Below are positions 37,273 to 45,118 of a stretch of DNA of 64,000 nucleotides, piece by piece (within the stretch, counting starts at the first letter, position 1; each line of letters opens with the position of its first letter). The DNA is from Lysinibacillus sp. BPa_S21. Lineage in GTDB: Bacteria; Bacillota; Bacilli; Bacillales_A; Planococcaceae. The notes under the pieces were generated by a model, which worked only from the letters and a program-made list of their open reading frames with translations, was not told the origin of the DNA and ran no database searches. Location of the stretch: the NCBI RefSeq assembly GCF_023337795.1, contig NZ_JALIRS010000005.1:124001-188000 (forward strand). Reading direction: 5' to 3'. Both the position numbers and the translations under genes were made by a program.

Positions 37273-37716
37273 ATGGGGATTGAATTCACAGCTCTCCATT
37301 GGATTTACGTTATTTTTATTGTCCTGATCATTGGCTTTATGGTTAAACGTCGCGATACCACCCTCATTTGTGTACTAGGCATTTTCATGTTAGCAATTGT
37401 TACTACAGGCGATTTAACTTCGTCCATTAGCAGTGTTTTTAACAGTTTTATTTATGTCATCACTGAGCTGTTGTCAACTATTCTCATTATTTCTATTATC
37501 GTAGCCATGAGTCGGGTCATGATGACTTCGGGTATTAATGAGGTCATGATTGCTCCTTTTACAAAAATCATAAAACACCTGCATTAGCTTTTTGGACGAT
37601 TGGTCTGTTAATGATGTGCATCTCTTGGTTTTTTTGGCCATCCCCGGCTGTTGCACTGTAAGGGGCGGTTTTACTACCAGTTGCTCTTCGTGCAGGATTA
37701 CCAGCACTCGGTGTAG
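37273..37716 (+). pseudogene. N-terminal half of a split membrane permease
   Basis: From ATG 37273 (AGGGGG upstream) the frame encodes several membrane segments (LHWIYVIFIVLIIGFMV, then ITELLSTILIISIIVAM) up to KIIK near 37573. A one-base change then shifts the frame, which continues as TPALAFWTIGLLMMC and FFWPSPAVAL, a TAA, then GAVLLPVALRAGLPALGVA. It ends at the GGTGTAG breakpoint. The logical continuation GVVMAMNLFGHGIAL lies 12.9 kb away at 50626. The whole resembles one Bacillales permease of about 450 residues; its substrate is unknown to me. Confidence 0.8.
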
Positions 37717-37786
37717 CGAACGCCTACAAAGGAAACTTTTTGAATACATAAAACCAATGCAATATTCATAACTTTTCTTTCAGTTA

Positions 37787-37835
37787 CAACCTCAAAAAAG
37801 CTTAGGAAAACAACTCCTAAGCTTTTTTGAGGTTG
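37787..37835. terminator. Perfect 20-bp hairpin in R1
   Basis: Arms at 37787-37806 and 37816-37835 pair without mismatch (core AAGCTTAGG). T-runs occur on both strands, so it works either way. Confidence 0.85.
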
Positions 37836-37973
37836 AGTAATGCTTGAAATCAGATTTTTTTAATAGCTAATTAAACAAACTCCATTCTGAAAAATATTAA
37901 TCAAAATTGAGTTTAACCTTTTTTATTTAGTATTAGATTTTTTATATTGTTTGATTATTTTTGTACTCCTTAT

Positions 37974-37998
37974 TTCATTAAATCACCTATTAGTTGAA
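37974..37998 (+). repeat. Island dyad element J
   Basis: TTCATTAA and TTAGTTGAA arms around ATCACCTA, preceded by GTACTCCTTATT. A diverged member of the same-orientation dyad family whose best copy is at 43441-43470. Confidence 0.6.
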
Positions 37999-38005
37999 TA
38001 TAATT

Positions 38006-38521
38006 TTAACTTTCTTCGACGTTTATAACAATTTCCCCAAATAATTTCTCATTAAAATATATTTCTAATTTCCATAATCCACTTGTAGGGAACATCATAT
38101 TCGATGGGATATGGGAATCGGCACCATTATTAGGGCTAATGGAAGTATTGGAATATTGCCATACTGTATCATCGCCAGATACCAACACGGGATGTTCTTT
38201 CCCTTCATTGTCAGTTCCAACTACTTTAAAATTACCACTGATACTATCTTTATCTCCCCAAAAATACCACATATACTTATTTACTTTATTAGCAATAATC
38301 TTTTCTTCTACTACCTCACCTTTTTTACCCGTACCAACCAAAAAACCAACTTTCCCTTCTTCGCCAATCAACAAATACTCTCCTTCAGTCCCATCACCCA
38401 AAGTAATGGGCAATGAAAAAGTAGAACTTACCTCACGTGTTTCTTTCTTATCAATATTGTTACAACCGACAAGTGTCATTAAAAATAGCATAGAAATCAA
38501 CATAATCATTTTGTTCCTCAT
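38006..38521 (-). CDS. Uncharacterised lipoprotein
   Basis: 171 residues from ATG 38521 after GGGGGAG. Signal peptide with lipobox LVGC (Cys about 20), then a beta-rich domain (TLGDGTEGEYLLIGEEGKVG; SGLWKLEIYFNEKLFGEIVI). The C-terminal part resembles an immunoglobulin-like extracellular domain. I recognise no family. First gene unit inside the island. Confidence 0.75.
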   Translation of the reverse strand: MRNKMIMLISMLFLMTLVGCNNIDKKETREVSSTFSLPITLGDGTEGEYLLIGEEGKVGFLVGTGKKGEVVEEKIIANKVNKYMWYFWGDKDSISGNFKVVGTDNEGKEHPVLVSGDDTVWQYSNTSISPNNGADSHIPSNMMFPTSGLWKLEIYFNEKLFGEIVINVEES

Positions 38522-38636
38522 ATTTCTCCCCCTTATCAATTAGGCATTACCTGTTATTAAATAATATAGATAAATTCTTCTTAGATGAACGATATTTATA
38601 GTACTACTTCAACATTCTTATAAATATCCCTTCTTC

Positions 38637-38658
38637 TTCAACTAACCTGCCTGGTTAG
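38637..38658 (+). repeat. Island dyad element G
   Basis: Perfect CTAACC (38642-38647) and GGTTAG (38653-38658) around TGCCT. Confidence 0.7.
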
Positions 38659-38841
38659 CCATCCATGTAGCGCAAGAGCCAGCGCTACACCACAGAAAAT
38701 GAAAAATGATTAAGTTCTTTCATGGGAGTTTAAGTACATTTCTTCACAATTTCCAAAGAGTTAGGGGCCGGGATCCTGTAATGGTGTTACTTTAGGAGTT
38801 ATTTTGCACTATGAATATAATTAGGCTTTTTTCGTTGCTCC

Positions 38842-38864
38842 ATTAAAGCCCCCGTTAGTTTAAT
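38842..38864 (+). repeat. Island dyad element F
   Basis: ATTAAA and GTTAGTTTAAT around GCCCCC; the left arm is shortened relative to the best copy. Confidence 0.65.
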
Positions 38865-39104
38865 AAGAACAGCGACGCTTCTTCCGCAATCGCGCCCGAT
38901 TGTGGAAAATTGTTTTTCAACTATAGCCCCTGTAATTGAAGTATAGAAACGATAAAAAAATGCTGGTATACAGCTTAATAAATTGTCTCTATATACAGGT
39001 TTTTATTCAGATAACACACTATGAAAAATCTCGAAAAGTCCTATCGTAGCTATGTTTATATAGCTTTGCATAAAAAGCTGTATAAACAATAGTTCTCGTA
39101 AAGA

Positions 39105-39141
39105 GGCACGAACGTTGATTTAACAACATTCGTGCCTTTTT
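39105..39141 (+). terminator. Hairpin terminator in island spacer
   Basis: Arms GGCACGAACGTTG (39105-39117) and CAACATTCGTGCC (39124-39136), one mismatch, followed by TTTTT. Confidence 0.7.
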
Positions 39142-39223
39142 GGTGTTTCCAAACTTTTATTTGGGAACGTTTATTTTGAATGAAACTGCATACTCTATAA
39201 ATTTTTACTACACTACACCACCC

Positions 39224-39523
39224 TTAAAACCAAATTGTTTTTTTAGATAGTGTCTTTGGAACTTCTATTAACCTTGCTACATTCTTGCCTTTATTAAATC
39301 TCACCTTGTTTAACCAATAAACAAAAGCATCTGTTCGATAAAAAACACCATATGTAACAGTTCCATCTTCCTCTTCTTCAAACCAATAAGGATGTTGGTT
39401 CTTTCTATCAAATAGCCAATCCCAAAATTCCTCTTGTAATCGATTAATATTTCTCCCTACTTTTGCAGGACAAATCATATACTCTATATCATCTTCATAA
39501 TCAAATCCGACTTTAATAATCAT
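39224..39523 (-). CDS. Uncharacterised 99-residue protein
   Basis: Starts at ATG 39523 after GGGAGAATGG. Acidic and aromatic-rich (DYEDDIEYMICPAKVG; QHPYWFEEEEDGTVTYGVF), no signal or membrane segment. No family recognised. A stand-alone island unit between dyad elements F and B. Confidence 0.65.
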   Translation of the reverse strand: MIIKVGFDYEDDIEYMICPAKVGRNINRLQEEFWDWLFDRKNQHPYWFEEEEDGTVTYGVFYRTDAFVYWLNKVRFNKGKNVARLIEVPKTLSKKTIWF

Positions 39524-39701
39524 AATCCATTCTCCCTTTCTATTTAGTAAATTTTACAAGACGTAGACTATTATAAATTTCTGGCACACCTATAATAACA
39601 TATATATTTTATTGAAATTTTTGCTAAGTATTAACTTTCCCAAAGCGTCGTTTGGTCATAACTTAGCGTTGTAAATCCCTATAATTTTGAAGGTACTCCT
39701 T

Positions 39702-39730
39702 GTTGCACTAAACTGCCTCGTTAGTTCAAT
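39702..39730 (+). repeat. Island dyad element B
   Basis: GTTGCACTAAAC (39702-39713) and CGTTAGTTCAAT (39719-39730) around TGCCT, followed by the palindrome-like AGCTGCATTATGCAACT. The following 60 bp match those after element A. Confidence 0.75.
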
Positions 39731-39829
39731 AAAGAAAAAAAGAGCTGCATTATGCAACTCAATGATTTTCAAGTAAAGCACTACGTTAGCGACAGAAGGA
39801 TGGTCATGGAATTCGTCTGAAAGAACGTT

Positions 39830-39889
39830 CGTGCATAATGGTTGAAAGATCCATTTTATCGTGCATAATAGTTAAAGGATTCATTTTGA
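39830..39889. repeat. 30-bp tandem duplication before the DinB gene
   Basis: Units at 39830-39859 and 39860-39889 begin CGTGCATAATGGTTGAAAG and CGTGCATAATAGTTAAAGG and stay similar to the end. They lie in the promoter region of the DinB-like gene. Confidence 0.8.
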
Positions 39890-39941
39890 TGTATGGAACA
39901 CCATACTATTGGAAAAAACATCAGGATCCAGGAGGTATATA

Positions 39942-40448
39942 ATGAAAGATACGCTTGAACTATTTCGTTACCATGTTTGGGCTAATAAAAGAGTTTTTGA
40001 ACATTTAAGGAAACTTCCTGATGATCTGTACCGTAAACCACTAAATAGTGTATTTCCTACCATTGGCGATGCATTAGCACATATCTATTCTGTGGATAAT
40101 ACTTGGCTCAGCATAATGTCCCATGAAAGTCCTGAGGACATCTATGTTGCGATGACGAGTTCACTTGAAGAGGTTAAAGATGCCACGCTCGACTCTTTTG
40201 AGGCTTATTTTGCTAAAATTGCGGCTCGATATGAAGAGTTTATCTTGAACCACCAAGATGATTTAGAGGAAATATCTGAGTATCCGCTTAAATTCGGTGA
40301 GTTGCGGGCTAATTACAAAGATCTCGTTAGGCACGTGGTTAATCACGGTACATATCACCGTGGTAATATTACCGCAATGCTCCGACAAATGGGTTATTCC
40401 GGTGTTTCCACAGACTATGGCTTTTACCTTTTTGAACTAAAGCGGTGA
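39942..40448 (+). CDS. DinB-family protein
   Basis: 168 residues from ATG 39942 after AGGAGG. Four-helix bundle with metal-site histidines in LAHIYSVDNTW and VNHGTYHRGNITAML. The DinB/YfiT superfamily includes thiol-transferases and many proteins of unknown role. Plus-strand island unit between dyad elements B and H, with its own terminator. Confidence 0.85.
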   Translation: MKDTLELFRYHVWANKRVFEHLRKLPDDLYRKPLNSVFPTIGDALAHIYSVDNTWLSIMSHESPEDIYVAMTSSLEEVKDATLDSFEAYFAKIAARYEEFILNHQDDLEEISEYPLKFGELRANYKDLVRHVVNHGTYHRGNITAMLRQMGYSGVSTDYGFYLFELKR

Positions 40449-40449
40449 G

Positions 40450-40472
40450 CACTCCTTCGGGAGTGTTTTTTT
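40450..40472 (+). terminator. Terminator after the DinB gene
   Basis: CACTCC (40450-40455), tetraloop TTCG, GGAGTG (40460-40465), then a T-run. Confidence 0.85.
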
Positions 40473-40610
40473 GTAAAGGTCGTTTTCGATTTGTTGCCGA
40501 CAGATTTTCTCCTGTATTGTCTTTCCATTTCTAATCATCAAAATGTAAATGTTGAATGAAGTGATGCCTGTCTATGATATCCGTACATTTAACCCTTAGC
40601 TTTCCTGTCT

Positions 40611-40638
40611 TAAAAAACCTGCTCCGTTAGTAAAATCA
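40611..40638 (+). repeat. Island dyad element H
   Basis: AACCTGCTCCGTTAG core with a degenerate left arm, between the DinB and recombinase genes, same orientation as the others. Confidence 0.55.
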
Positions 40639-40707
40639 CTCCTTATGTCAGAATTCTATTAAATTGGCAATAATCCCTTTTATATTACTATTTTAGGGGG
40701 AATGGAA

Positions 40708-41547
40708 TTGTTACTGTCAAAAGCATGGACTTTGTTTGAAGCTAATAAACGAATAGAGGGCTTTTCGCCACAAACGCTGAAAGCCTACCGGTTGCAGTCT
40801 TTTCTATTAATTGGTTATTTTAAGGATATAGAGATGGAATTACTTGACACCAATCAACTGAAGGAATATCTTGCTATATCCGGCAAGCACTTAAAATCAG
40901 CCAGTCTTGCACACCGTATTCGCTTTATGAAATCATTTTTTCGTTGGTCTCATGAAGAAGGATACCTAAGTAAGAATCCAACTTCCAAAATTAAAGAACC
41001 GAAAGTAGGAAAGCGGATACCCAAGTATTTAACCGAACGGGAAATTGAACACCTCCGTGAATCCTGTCATTCCGCAATGGAAAAAGCAATTTTCGAATTC
41101 ATGTTTTCTACTGGTTGCCGAATTGGAGAAATAGTTGCATTAGAAAAGAACCATATTAATTGGTCCAATCAATCCGCAATCGTTAGAGGAAAAGATGATA
41201 AGGAAAGGGAGGTTTATTTTAATACGCGTTGTGACATATGGCTTAAACGATATATTGAAAGCCGTACTGACAATAATCCTGCCATCTTTGTGACAGTAAG
41301 GCAGCCACATAAAATGAGTGTTGCCCAAATGCGATACATCATCAAGCGGATATCAAATCGTGCTGAAATCAATAAAGAAATTCATCCACATCAACTTAGA
41401 CACAGCTATGCAACTCATTTGTTGAACAATGGAACCCCCATAGAAGTCATACAAAGTCTTATGGGGCATTAGAAAAGCGAAACAACTAGGATCTACGCTC
41501 AATTAAGCGGGAGGCTAAGGAAAGAATATTATCAGAAGTACTTTTAA
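40708..41547 (+). pseudogene. Tyrosine recombinase (XerC/D-like integrase) with in-frame TAG before the catalytic Tyr
   Basis: TTG 40708 is seven bases from AGGGGG and gives MLLSKAW; the ATG at 40702 touches that site. A SAM-like N-terminal domain (about 5-85) and a catalytic domain follow with Arg in TGCRIGE, the Lys strand IVRGKDDKERE and HQLRHSYATHL. At 41470 a TAG interrupts after LMGH. The same frame continues EKSETTRIYAQLSGRL-like (KSETTRIYAQLSGRL), carrying the catalytic Tyr, to TAA at 41545-41547. Without readthrough the product has no nucleophile. It is the only recombinase in the island with most of its length. Confidence 0.85.
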
Positions 41548-41582
41548 ATGTAAAAGGTGCAATGTCTTAAAAGACTTTGCTC

Positions 41583-41614
41583 CACTTGACTAAAGCACTC
41601 CGTTAATTTAAGTG
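41583..41614 (+). repeat. Island dyad element D
   Basis: CACTTGACTAAAG and CGTTAATTTAAGTG around CACTC, directly after the recombinase gene. Confidence 0.7.
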
Positions 41615-41708
41615 AAACATTACTAAATCTTCGATAAAAAAAGAGAGCTGCTCAGCAGCACCTTAGATAAGTACCAAAATCTCGTTTACATAATGAAGTG
41701 AAAAGAGC

Positions 41709-42254
41709 TTACATATCCAAGCTGTTGATGATAGCCAATATTTGATGATCTGTCCATTTGCCATTAATCTTCAGATTTTCTTTAGCTATACCTTCTTTTT
41801 CAAACCCTGCTTTTTCTAATACACGAATAGATGCTATGTTGTCAGGCATAGCTCCTGCTTCAATTCTGTGTAGTTTTAATTCTTTAAAAGCAAAGTCTAC
41901 AACAAGTTTAAGAGCTTCCGTTGTATAGCCCTTTCCATTATACTCCTTATCTAAAGTAAATCCCGTATAACAGCTTTGCAGGTCTCCCCTTGAAATTTGA
42001 GTTAATGAAATGTCTCCAATAAGTTTATCAGTCACTTTTAAAAAGATTCCAAAAGGATATAATTGCCCATCATCTGTTTTTTCCAATGCCTGTTGAAGGC
42101 GTTGTTTTTGATATTTCTCTGTATAAAAGGTTTCCGGGAGTAATGGGCTAACTCGTTGAAAAAATTCGCGATTTCTACTATGCAAGCTAGCTAACTCGCT
42201 AGCGTCAGAAATTTTGTAAAGTCGAAGATATATTTGTTCCCCTACAAGCTTCAT
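41709..42254 (-). CDS. GNAT N-acetyltransferase (RimJ/RimL type)
   Basis: 181 residues after GGAGGG. Acetyl-CoA-binding segment FTLDKEYNGKGYTTEALKLVVDFAF and the late NIASIRVLEKAGFEKEG motif are typical of RimJ/RimL-like enzymes that acetylate ribosomal proteins or small amines. Substrate unknown. A minus-strand island unit between dyads D and C. Confidence 0.88.
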   Translation of the reverse strand: MKLVGEQIYLRLYKISDASELASLHSRNREFFQRVSPLLPETFYTEKYQKQRLQQALEKTDDGQLYPFGIFLKVTDKLIGDISLTQISRGDLQSCYTGFTLDKEYNGKGYTTEALKLVVDFAFKELKLHRIEAGAMPDNIASIRVLEKAGFEKEGIAKENLKINGKWTDHQILAIINSLDM

Positions 42255-42340
42255 AGAATCCCTCCGATTTCTTTTTACTATTATTTTATTTCACTTTATA
42301 AAAGAGTATGATATATATTACTATTTTAATGTAAGTTCGT

Positions 42341-42369
42341 ATTGTACTAATCTGCTCCGTTAGTTTAAG
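42341..42369 (+). repeat. Island dyad element C
   Basis: ATTGTACTAATC (42341-42352) and CGTTAGTTTAAG (42358-42369) around TGCTC, between the GNAT and methyltransferase genes. Confidence 0.7.
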
Positions 42370-42430
42370 TGAAATGCTTCACAATCTCACAAATTGGTCG
42401 CATAAAAAATGGCATGACAAAGAAGAATTA

Positions 42431-43135
42431 TTAATTTTTTTGAAATAGAGCAGTCAAAAAGTCAGGTACACCGAAAACAACATTTGGCTGTTCTATTACC
42501 TTCATTTTTCTTATTTCAATTTCCTTAAAGTCCCTAAATATAAGCCTCAATTTTTCCTCTGTATATCCTAAACCACCATTAAGGCTTCGTAATCTATAAA
42601 CTTCCCAATCCGATATTTCTGCTCCACCTAACTCCCCACCTTCAATAAAACAGGTGATTGCAAAGAAGCCATTAGGTTTTAAAGCCCTTTTCACTATATC
42701 TATGTAATTCATTCTTCTATGAGGAGCAACATGGTGAAAACAACCTGAATCATATACAATATCGTAAGTGCCTTCTTCTATATTTAAATCAAAGATATTT
42801 TCATTAATAAAGTTTATACTGACATTTTTATAGTTTGCTCGTTCTTCTGCCCATTTAAGTGTTTCTTCGGATAAATCCACTGCATCAATCGTACAGCCTT
42901 TTTGAGCAAAATAAATAGCATTTCGACCAGGACCACTTCCCAATTCCAATACTTTCCCTGGTTTAAAAACGTTTTTTTCAAAGTAACTAACTAAATTTTC
43001 ATCGGGAGAATCTATAAAAAAAGGAACACCTTTATTGCGGTCGGAGTAAAAATTATTCCAAAATTCCGTAGGTTCTCTCAATAACGAGTCTAACATTTCC
43101 AATAAATCATTATAATCATAAATAGTTTCTTTCAT
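42431..43135 (-). CDS. Class I SAM-dependent methyltransferase
   Basis: 234 residues from ATG 43135 after AAAGGGG. Motif I is VLELGSGPGRNAIYFAQKG, the acidic motif II is DAVDLSEETL, and YDIVYDSGCFHHV follows. The layout resembles TehB/TPMT-like small-molecule methyltransferases, which often act on thiols or toxic oxyanions. Stand-alone island unit between dyads C and A. Confidence 0.87.
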   Translation of the reverse strand: MKETIYDYNDLLEMLDSLLREPTEFWNNFYSDRNKGVPFFIDSPDENLVSYFEKNVFKPGKVLELGSGPGRNAIYFAQKGCTIDAVDLSEETLKWAEERANYKNVSINFINENIFDLNIEEGTYDIVYDSGCFHHVAPHRRMNYIDIVKRALKPNGFFAITCFIEGGELGGAEISDWEVYRLRSLNGGLGYTEEKLRLIFRDFKEIEIRKMKVIEQPNVVFGVPDFLTALFQKN

Positions 43136-43440
43136 AACATACCCCTTTGTATAATTATTGACCTCTTTATAATTATACAAAATTATACAAAATCGTTTGT
43201 TAAAGCAATATTAAAAATATATTATTTCGCATCGTAAACAAACTCCTAAAAATAGGTTTTTTTCGCCTTAAGCGTATTCTAAGGTGGTTAATTTTCAATT
43301 GTTTATATCAAATAATAGTATCCTACTTCCCTTTAATAAAACGTTTATAATAACCCTGTACATTGTTAGAAGGGGACAAGGAATTCAATTTTTTATTTCT
43401 TGTGTTACGAATATTACAATTACGTTACAACGTTATTCTT
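43136..43440. other. Island spacer upstream of the methyltransferase gene
   Basis: AT-rich, no gene. It should carry the methyltransferase promoter on the minus strand. Confidence 0.4.
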
Positions 43441-43470
43441 ATTGAATTAACCTGCACCGGTTAGTTCAAT
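43441..43470 (+). repeat. Island dyad element A (best copy)
   Basis: Arms ATTGAATTAACC (43441-43452) and GGTTAGTTCAAT (43459-43470) match in 11 of 12 positions as inverted repeats around TGCACC. The 12-6-12 geometry is like the core site of a tyrosine recombinase. A second palindrome TGCATATGCA follows, and a degenerate CTCTCCGTTATTTCAATAAG partner lies at about 43510-43530. Confidence 0.85.
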
Positions 43471-43632
43471 AAAGAAGCTGCATATGCAACTAAATAATTT
43501 CCAAGTAAAGCTCTCCGTTATTTCAATAAGTACATACTTTCCTCAAAGTGTTCATTAGTTTGCTATAGCGTGTAAAGACGTTACGTCTTGTTTATGATAT
43601 AATTTACATAAATTTCATAATGAGGTGACAAT

Positions 43633-43834
43633 GTGGGGAATGATAAATTAGTTTGTAAGGTTTGTGGTAATGATTCCTTCGCACAAGGTGAATTAGGCGG
43701 ATCTATGGCAAATGTAAAACCCGTTAAGCTCCGATATGCTCCATTTTTCGAGTTCACCACTAATTTTGACTATTTGTACGAATTGCGGAGAAGTAGCTTC
43801 AATGAAAGTTAAGAAACCTCAAAAGTTCCAATAG
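43633..43834 (+). pseudogene. Frameshifted zinc-ribbon protein
   Basis: GTG 43633 follows GAGGTG and opens with KLVCKVCGNDSFAQGELGG. At the TTTT near 43768 the frame breaks; in frame zero it ends at 43812 without a second Cys pair. One base on, it reads LTICTNCGEVASMKVKKPQ and stops at 43834. The two CxxC pairs in different frames show that a small zinc ribbon of about 66 residues was present. One-base indel, true or a sequencing error. Confidence 0.7.
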
Positions 43835-43851
43835 TACTTTATATTTCATAT

Positions 43852-43885
43852 AAAGGTTCACCTTCCAGCGGAGTGAACCTTTATT
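43852..43885 (+). terminator. Terminator after the zinc-ribbon gene
   Basis: AAAGGTTCAC (43852-43861) and GTGAACCTTT (43873-43882), T-rich tail. Confidence 0.8.
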
Positions 43886-44157
43886 AATTTCTTCCCTCAG
43901 AATGAAATCCCTTACTGAACACTTTGTTTCGTTTGATCCTTACAATGTTCAGGAGTCACATTTGGAATTTAAAATAATGGAATAGTGAAGATAATTAATA
44001 TAAAACAAAAAAATTAGGTACTCACTTTTATAGGGTTTTCAAAAAAAAAGATTCTTTTGATACATATCCTTGGTGTACCGAACGCCAATAAAAGAATCTT
44101 TCTAAATACATAAAATCAATTCTATATTCATAACATTTCTTCCATTTAAAATCTCAA

Positions 44158-44187
44158 AAAAAGCTTAGGAACGACTCCTAAGCCTTT
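44158..44187 (-). terminator. Terminator for the VanZ gene in R2
   Basis: AAGCTTAGGA and TCCTAAGCCTT arms; seven T residues follow on the minus strand. Confidence 0.75.
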
Positions 44188-44341
44188 CTATTATTGAGTA
44201 ATGCTTGATTCGAAACCAGATTTTTTAAATAGCTAATTTAAATAAACTCATTCTGAAAAATATTAATCAAAATGGAGTTTAACCTTTTTTATTTAGTATT
44301 AAATTTTTAATAAAGTTTTATTATTTTTGTACTCCTGATTT

Positions 44342-44367
44342 CACTAAAGCCTCCGTTAGCTTAAGTG
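44342..44367 (+). repeat. Island dyad element E
   Basis: CACTAAA and GTTAGCTTAAGTG around GCCTCC, at the end of R2 and preceded by GTACTCCTGATT. Confidence 0.65.
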
Positions 44368-44432
44368 TATCCATTCACAAATGTGCAAATAAGAGTGCAG
44401 AGCAAGGTCTATCAAGCAAGAGTATAAGAATA

Positions 44433-44966
44433 TTAAAGAATGCGAAGTTTAATACCGAAAACACCTGATGAAAAACAAATACTCAAAATCAAGAATGTGA
44501 TTCCTGTTATAATTGAAATTAATCCAATAGCATATTCGACTTTATCTTTAAAAATTTTGCATAAGATTTTATAAAAAACAACTCCAAAGAATCCTCCTAA
44601 TCCATTCAAAATTATATCATCAATGTCAGTAGCACCTACTTTAAATGAGTATTGGAAGATCTCAACTGCCACACTAATAAGAACGCTCCATAAAGTGTTA
44701 ATGAATATCCTTTTATTGTGATTGAACAAAATCAAATAGATACCTAATGGTATAAATAAAACAATATTACCCAGTACATTAATTAATGAAATAATACCAC
44801 CATTAGATAAGTAATCCGTTATAGTATAAAACGGTATAAGATTTACAGATTGAAATGAATTTGTTTTAAAAAATAAAAATGCAAATAAAATAAAAATATA
44901 AAATCCTAATCCTATAATTAACAAAATATAGCTGTGTTCTGTTTTTTTACTTTCATTAATCTTCAT
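44433..44966 (-). CDS. VanZ-family membrane protein
   Basis: 177 residues with five hydrophobic segments. VanZ hallmarks are LGNIVLFIPLGIYL, SVAVEIFQYS and the acidic DIDDIILNGLGGFFG. VanZ proteins confer low teicoplanin resistance by an unclear route; many relatives have no known role. It follows a VanY-type carboxypeptidase gene and may be co-transcribed with it (152 bp gap). Confidence 0.88.
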   Translation of the reverse strand: MKINESKKTEHSYILLIIGLGFYIFILFAFLFFKTNSFQSVNLIPFYTITDYLSNGGIISLINVLGNIVLFIPLGIYLILFNHNKRIFINTLWSVLISVAVEIFQYSFKVGATDIDDIILNGLGGFFGVVFYKILCKIFKDKVEYAIGLISIITGITFLILSICFSSGVFGIKLRIL

Positions 44967-45118
44967 AGAGTATTCTCCAAATTCTAATTTATTTTCTTAT
45001 AAGATATCTGCCTATATTATTATAATCCCCTATAAACATTAATATTTACTTAATTTAATCCCTATTTTGGCCGTGTGGTAATACCGTTCATCAATTTCGT
45101 TCGGTTTATTCCGCACCC

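Larger units (their letters stand above)
37710..37998 (+). repeat. Long repeat copy R1 (left junction side)
   Basis: About 290 bp from the left GGTGTAG core through CGAACGCC, a terminator hairpin and an AT-rich tail to the dyad at 37974-37998. Copy R2 at 44072-44367 matches along its whole length with scattered differences. Confidence 0.85.
38540..39223. other. Non-coding island spacer with two dyad elements
   Basis: 684 bp without a supportable gene. It holds dyad elements G (38637-38658) and F (38842-38864), a GC-rich piece after F (CTTCTTCCGCAATCGCGCCC) that looks like part of the repeat, and a terminator at 39105-39136. Confidence 0.6.
44050..44367 (+). repeat. Long repeat copy R2 with an intact junction-like core
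   Basis: GATTCTTTT (44050-44058), then TTGGTGT, ACCGA, ACGCCAA, then AAAAGAATC (44090-44098) form nested inverted arms around the core GGTGTAC (44072-44078). The part left of the core resembles the right island junction; the part right of it resembles the left junction and R1, through a terminator to dyad E. It looks like an unsplit version of the two junction halves. Confidence 0.8.
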
